A DNA stretch of 64,000 bases. It comes from Acidobacteriota bacterium (GTDB taxonomy: Bacteria > Acidobacteriota > Blastocatellia > RBC074). Shown piece after piece: positions 59,850 to 64,000 of this stretch (within the stretch, counting starts at the first letter, position 1; every line of letters begins with the position of its first letter). The notes under the pieces are model-generated. The model was given only the letters and a program-made list of their open reading frames with translations. It was not told where the DNA came from and made no database searches. A program made the position numbers and the translations under genes. The DNA is taken from positions 124,001 to 188,000 of the forward strand of contig JADJLO010000001.1 of the NCBI GenBank assembly GCA_016710075.1, written 5' to 3'.

Positions 59850-62414
59850 ATGAGAGTTAATATTGGGCAGACACGAATTGTTGCAGCAGTTCTGGTGATA
59901 GCGGTAACAGGCTCGTTTTATGTGGCATCGCGGGGAGCGCAGTCACCGGGGCTGGAAGAGCGAATTTCGAAGCTCAGGGCGGAGATCGACAGCGTCCCGA
60001 CCGTCGCCGGCAATTACGACGATCGTGTCCGTACCCTGATCGAGTGGGGCGATATTCTGACCACGCGTGGAAGACTGATTGCCCCGCAGGATCTGAGCCT
60101 GGGTTTTTATAGATTGCGCGATTTCAATACGGAAGCGGCGACCTCCGTTAAAAACTGGACCAAAGCGCTGGGCATGCTCGACGACAAGGGCGACAGGATG
60201 GGCTCGCTGGTTCGGACTGATTCGAATGATGTGACTGCCGGGCAGATAACTTCGCTGACGCTTGTATACACTGTCGGGGACGTTGAGATCCCGCGCGGCA
60301 ACGGCCTGGTGATAGGCCAGAATTTCTTCAGCGGGCGGCTGCAATCGGGCGATCCGACGGCTGAAAACTATGTGACTTTTAAAGTCGAATCGAAGACCGC
60401 ACAGACGGCGCCGTATACTGCATACTGGCGCAGCAGTTACAGCAACATCTTCAACCCTCTTCCGGTTCCCGGCCTTCGTATCAACTCAGGCGCCCTGAAA
60501 AATGGTGACAAAGTCATGATTTCAATCGGAGTCAATGGCCCGGGCTACCGGCCGAATACACGCGATGCCGATGATTTCCGATTCCTGCTGGCCGCCGATT
60601 TTGCGGGTGATGGAGTATTTGTCCCTGCCGCCCGTACTTCGATAAAAGTAATGGGGGATGCTGCTTCCCTGATCAATGCCGTGGTTCCGTCAGTAGTTGG
60701 AGTCAACGAATCTTTTGCCGTCAAATTGAGAATCGAGGATCAGTTCTGGAACCCGGCTTCGAAGTTCCCGGGAGGGAAGTTTAACGTCCGATTGAATGGC
60801 AGGCCACTGGGAGTCATTGACGTTGCAGCCGGAGAGTATCTCGGCAGGCTTGACGGGGTGAAAATTCCGGTGGAGGGGGGATACAAATTGGACGTCTCCA
60901 GCGCAGATGGCAGGTATTCGTGTGTCAGCAATCCTGTTCTTGTCGAGCGGAACCCTCAGCAGCGGATCTATTGGGGCGATCTCCACGGCCACTCCGGCTG
61001 GGAGGAAGGCACCGGCACCGTTCCGCGATATTACGAGTATGCGCGTGATTATGCGATGCTCGATTTCGCTTCGCTCACCGGGCACGACGCATTTCTCTTC
61101 AAGCCGGGCTGGGAGGAGATCAGGCGTGAGACCGAGAAGGCCAATCGTTCAGGATCCTTTGTCGCTTATATGGGTTATGAATGGACACAGACCTACGATA
61201 AAGGCGGACATCACAACGTATTCTTCAAGAATGACAAGGGACGCTACGTCACATTCCGTGAAGCACCGCGGCCCAACATCCTTTATGAGAAGCTCCGGGC
61301 AATTGATCAGACTGACAACGTTCTGATCATTCCACACGCACACGAAGCCGGCGACTGGAACTACAACGATTCCGAGATGGAACGCCTGGTCGAGATCTTC
61401 TCGATGCATGGCAGTTTTGAGTATTTCGGCCAGCGCTATCTGAAGCGCGGTTACAGGATGGGATTCGTAGGTGCCAGCGACGATCATACCGGTCATCCCG
61501 GATACAGCCCGGCTGTGATTGCAACCAGAAATGGTCTTGCAGCCGTCTATTCCCCCGGACTCGATCGAGACGGCATCTGGATTGGCATGAAGACCCGGGC
61601 TACTTATGCGACGAGCAATGCGACCAGGCCAGTCGTCAAACTGACCGTTGATGACAGGAAAGTCGGTGAATTTGTCACAGGTGCCGGCGTCCCCACACTG
61701 AAAGCCCGCGTTCTTGGAACAAAAGCCATCGATCATATAGACGTTATTCATAACAATCAGATCGAATACAGCCGGGATTACCTGCGGCCGCGCCCGAACG
61801 ATCCAACAGGGTTGCAGTTGATGTTCTTTTCCCCGACCGAGCAGCCGAGTGATGATCCCATGCCGCCCAAAGGCGGGATTGGATGGGGAGGATGGATCGA
61901 AGTCAGTGGCGGGCGAATCGCCTCAATCGAGCCTTTGAATGTCGATCACTTCACAGATGAGTATCGTCTCGTTGACGAGCATCGAATCTGGTTTACCTGC
62001 CGGACACGTGGCGATTTCGATGGCCTGCTGATCAAATTCTTGCAAGCTCCGGCCGACACACAGGTCAAAGTCATCATCTCAAATCTGACTCTGAGCCCCG
62101 GTGGAACCGGCTCTGCGGGTGCTGTAGGCAGACCTCTCGTCATTCCGGGCAGGAATCCCCTTCACGAAATCAATTTCAAACTCAATGATCTGGCAGAGAA
62201 GAAGGGCGAATTCAAGGTGGGCGATAGTGCATTCGTCTATGCCCGCAAAGCGAGATCAAACGGTGACTGGGATGTCTCGTTCAGTTATCGCCCGACAAAA
62301 GTTCCTTCACAGGATGATTTCTATTATTTGAGAGTCGTTCAGATCGACGGCGAGGCCGCATGGGTATCTCCGATCTGGATTGGCGAGCAGACTTCGAAAA
62401 GAAAGAGCAATTAA
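59850..62414 (+). CDS. Exported DUF3604 protein
   Basis: The 854-residue protein starts with a signal anchor (IVAAVLVIAVTGSFYVASRG). A N-terminal beta-rich region (residues about 30-370) leads to a PHP-like metal-binding core: RIYWGDLHGHSGWEEG, YARDYAMLDFASLTGHDAF, YMGYEWTQTYDKGGHHNVFF, IPHAHEAGDWNY and GASDDHTGHPG, which together supply many His and Asp ligands. DUF3604 members are thought to be metal-dependent hydrolases, but substrates are not established. Downstream thiolase begins after 18 bp, so the two are probably one transcript. Confidence 0.88.
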   Translation: MRVNIGQTRIVAAVLVIAVTGSFYVASRGAQSPGLEERISKLRAEIDSVPTVAGNYDDRVRTLIEWGDILTTRGRLIAPQDLSLGFYRLRDFNTEAATSVKNWTKALGMLDDKGDRMGSLVRTDSNDVTAGQITSLTLVYTVGDVEIPRGNGLVIGQNFFSGRLQSGDPTAENYVTFKVESKTAQTAPYTAYWRSSYSNIFNPLPVPGLRINSGALKNGDKVMISIGVNGPGYRPNTRDADDFRFLLAADFAGDGVFVPAARTSIKVMGDAASLINAVVPSVVGVNESFAVKLRIEDQFWNPASKFPGGKFNVRLNGRPLGVIDVAAGEYLGRLDGVKIPVEGGYKLDVSSADGRYSCVSNPVLVERNPQQRIYWGDLHGHSGWEEGTGTVPRYYEYARDYAMLDFASLTGHDAFLFKPGWEEIRRETEKANRSGSFVAYMGYEWTQTYDKGGHHNVFFKNDKGRYVTFREAPRPNILYEKLRAIDQTDNVLIIPHAHEAGDWNYNDSEMERLVEIFSMHGSFEYFGQRYLKRGYRMGFVGASDDHTGHPGYSPAVIATRNGLAAVYSPGLDRDGIWIGMKTRATYATSNATRPVVKLTVDDRKVGEFVTGAGVPTLKARVLGTKAIDHIDVIHNNQIEYSRDYLRPRPNDPTGLQLMFFSPTEQPSDDPMPPKGGIGWGGWIEVSGGRIASIEPLNVDHFTDEYRLVDEHRIWFTCRTRGDFDGLLIKFLQAPADTQVKVIISNLTLSPGGTGSAGAVGRPLVIPGRNPLHEINFKLNDLAEKKGEFKVGDSAFVYARKARSNGDWDVSFSYRPTKVPSQDDFYYLRVVQIDGEAAWVSPIWIGEQTSKRKSN

Positions 62415-62432
62415 AAGCAAAAAGGATAATTT

Positions 62433-63686
62433 ATGAGTACAGCATATTTGATTGGCGCTTATTCATCCGAGTTCGGCAAATGGCCGCAGAAATCGTTTCG
62501 CGATCTGACGCGCGAAGCATATCTCGGAGTCGTTTCGGATGCGGGGATGGAGAACGGCGAAGAGATACAATTCGCATGGTTCGGGAATTGTGGTATGGCC
62601 GGCTGGGGGCAGAGCAGCATTCGTGGTCAGGTTTGCTTCATCCCGCTGGTTGAAGAAGGCCTCTTCCCGAAGCTTGTGCCGATCATCAATGTCGAAGGCG
62701 CCTGTGCCACTTCATCGATGGCTTTTCACGGCGCCTGGAAAGACATCCTCAGCGGACAGTGCGAGGTCTCGCTCGCTCTGGGAGTTGAAAAGCTTTTCAA
62801 TCCACAGGCGACACCGGAACAGATCAAGGGGTCATTCGCAGGAGGGATGGACAATTTTACACCTGAGACTACGCTGGATGTTTATCACCGTGCAGCTGAA
62901 AAAATCGGCTGGAAGTTCGAACCGGGGCCGGATCGGACTCTCTTCATGGACACCTACGCTTTGCAGGCCGGTTATCACATGTGGCGTTACGGGACGACCC
63001 AGAAACAGATAGCAATGGCAGCGGCAAAGAGCCACAACTTCGGCGCGAAGAACCCCAAAGCGCAATATCACTTTGAGATGACTCCGGAGCAGGTTCTCGA
63101 AGACAGGCTTGTCAGTTATCCGCTGACTCGTTCGATGTGCGCTCCGATCGGCGACGGAGCCTCTGCCGCTATTTTATGCTCGGGAGATTATCTCAGGGGA
63201 CTTCCGTCTTCAGTGCAGAACAGGGCGGTGAAGATCTGTGCCAGCGTGCTGACAGGCGGCAGATACCGTGATTTTGATGAGCCGGGGCTCAGTTGGGAGG
63301 CTGCCGGCAGGGCTTACAGCCAGGCGGGTATTACGGCCGGTGATATTGACGTCGCCGAGGTTCACGACGCGACCTCTTTCTCGGAAATTTATCAATCAGA
63401 GATGCTGCGGTTCTGCCCCGTAGGTGAAGGTGGCAGGTTTATCGAATCCGGCGAAGCGGGGCCCGGAGGCAGGCTGACTTTAAACACGTCCGGCGGGTTG
63501 GTTTCAAAAGGTCATCCGGTCGGAGCTACGGGATTATCGATGATTTACGAGCTGGTCACTCAGCTTCGCGGCGAAGCAGGGGACCGCCAGGTGAAAGACC
63601 CTGAATTCGCCATTCAGGAGAACGGTGGAGGCGTAATCGGCTTCGAAGAGGCCGCATGCTCAGTGGTCATCCTGCAAAAACACTAG
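62433..63686 (+). CDS. SCP2/lipid-transfer-type thiolase
   Basis: The 417-residue protein follows AAAAAGGATAATTT. Catalytic motifs are the Cys in NVEGACATSSMAFHGA, His in EVHDATSFSEIYQ, and the C-terminal GGLVSKGHPVGATG with NGGGVIGFEEAACSVV. The second Cys motif of classical thiolases is replaced by the NGGG pattern of SCP2-type enzymes, which commonly act in sterol or branched lipid side-chain breakdown. It may cleave a beta-keto acyl-CoA; the substrate is open. Confidence 0.88.
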   Translation: MSTAYLIGAYSSEFGKWPQKSFRDLTREAYLGVVSDAGMENGEEIQFAWFGNCGMAGWGQSSIRGQVCFIPLVEEGLFPKLVPIINVEGACATSSMAFHGAWKDILSGQCEVSLALGVEKLFNPQATPEQIKGSFAGGMDNFTPETTLDVYHRAAEKIGWKFEPGPDRTLFMDTYALQAGYHMWRYGTTQKQIAMAAAKSHNFGAKNPKAQYHFEMTPEQVLEDRLVSYPLTRSMCAPIGDGASAAILCSGDYLRGLPSSVQNRAVKICASVLTGGRYRDFDEPGLSWEAAGRAYSQAGITAGDIDVAEVHDATSFSEIYQSEMLRFCPVGEGGRFIESGEAGPGGRLTLNTSGGLVSKGHPVGATGLSMIYELVTQLRGEAGDRQVKDPEFAIQENGGGVIGFEEAACSVVILQKH

Positions 63687-63703
63687 CTGTCAATTGAACT
63701 TTC

Positions 63704-64000
63704 ATGATCAAACAAATCACATTGTGGTTGTTAGTGATTGCCCTGGGTATTGGGTGCGGGCTGTGCGCAGCTCTGATGCTGACCCGGACGCAGTACTTCG
63801 GCAATCTCAGAGTTAATCACGGCCCGTGGAGCGTCGCAGGTGAAAACACCATCACAGACGATCCGTTGATGGTGGCCAGACTGGCTGTCTTCGGCCCTTT
63901 CCCAGTGAAACAGTCCGAAGTCATGTACCTGACTGCATTACAGGATTCCGAAGGTCGGCCATTGAGGGCCGATAAGAACTATTCAGTCTGCGGGAAAAAA
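63704..64000 (+). CDS. DUF1214-like protein, N-terminal part
   Basis: The frame begins at ATG 63704, 17 bp after the thiolase, and remains open to the right edge (99 codons). It begins with a signal anchor (LWLLVIALGIGCGLCAALML). The later part, VMYLTALQDSEGRPLRADKNYSVCG, matches the DUF1214 pattern (…Y.TA..DS.G.PL.G…Y.V.G). The gene is cut off by the window. Confidence 0.72.
   Translation, partial: MIKQITLWLLVIALGIGCGLCAALMLTRTQYFGNLRVNHGPWSVAGENTITDDPLMVARLAVFGPFPVKQSEVMYLTALQDSEGRPLRADKNYSVCGKK

Overview
The window looks like a chromosomal segment of an Acidobacteriota bacterium, probably class Blastocatellia. This is inferred from gene content: two secreted proteins with the 'Solibacter-type' (TIGR03437-like) C-terminal domain, two Oar-like TonB-dependent receptors with carboxypeptidase-like N-domains, a PSCyt1/PSD1 cytochrome protein with DUF1080 and DUF1501 partners, a VPS10/BNR protein and a kinase-FGE fusion. 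Composition is moderately GC-rich. No rRNA, tRNA, CRISPR array, integrase or transposase was seen.

Layout. (1) 1-12.5 kb: a long plus-strand aromatic amino acid operon, trpE-(PPIase)-(M28 peptidase)-trpG-trpD-trpC-trpF-trpB-(PQQ-type dehydrogenase)-trpA-chorismate mutase-DAHP-synthase-like-tyrA, mostly with overlapping or touching genes. Three exported proteins sit inside it. Its DAHP-synthase-like protein has lost three of the four metal ligands. (2) 12.6-18.4 kb: a secreted SBBP/beta-propeller protein (minus) and a VPS10/BNR protein (plus). (3) 18.7-25.3 kb: a five-gene minus-strand signalling operon: twin-FHA protein, Ser/Thr kinase with an extracytoplasmic FGE-sulfatase domain, PEGA protein, and two membrane-anchored proteins of unknown function. 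(4) 26-36.8 kb: an unrecognised secreted protein and a type II secretion/type IV pilus-like operon: GspF, GspE, a secretin fused to a cohesin domain, two pseudopilins, a PilM/GspL-like protein and a c-type cytochrome lipoprotein. It ends at a perfect 20-bp bidirectional terminator. (5) 36.9-45.3 kb: two divergent Oar-like receptors, a small zinc-ribbon protein and a Tat-type Gfo/Idh/MocA oxidoreductase. (6) 45.5-49.6 kb: a DUF885 lipoprotein, an APC permease and a methyltransferase. (7) 49.7-59 kb: PSD1 protein, DUF1080, a cohesin/TIGR03437 protein (minus), DUF1501 and an FAD oxidoreductase. (8) 59-64 kb: TetR regulator, DUF3604 protein, SCP2-type thiolase and the start of a DUF1214-like protein.

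Ten single-base frame breaks affect eight otherwise well-conserved genes (trpD, trpC twice, VPS10, DUF1517-like, the gene at 19.6 kb, the kinase, the secretin twice, the TonB receptor). Several lie in short homopolymers and the flanking frames rejoin cleanly, so I treat them as probable sequencing or assembly indels and give merged coordinates. Several palindromic or tandem repeats cluster around the VPS10 and DUF885 genes, and a nested inverted repeat of about 236 bp lies at 53.8-54.0 kb.

All family assignments were made by reading motifs, without database searches. Alignments to canonical motifs are from memory of those families.
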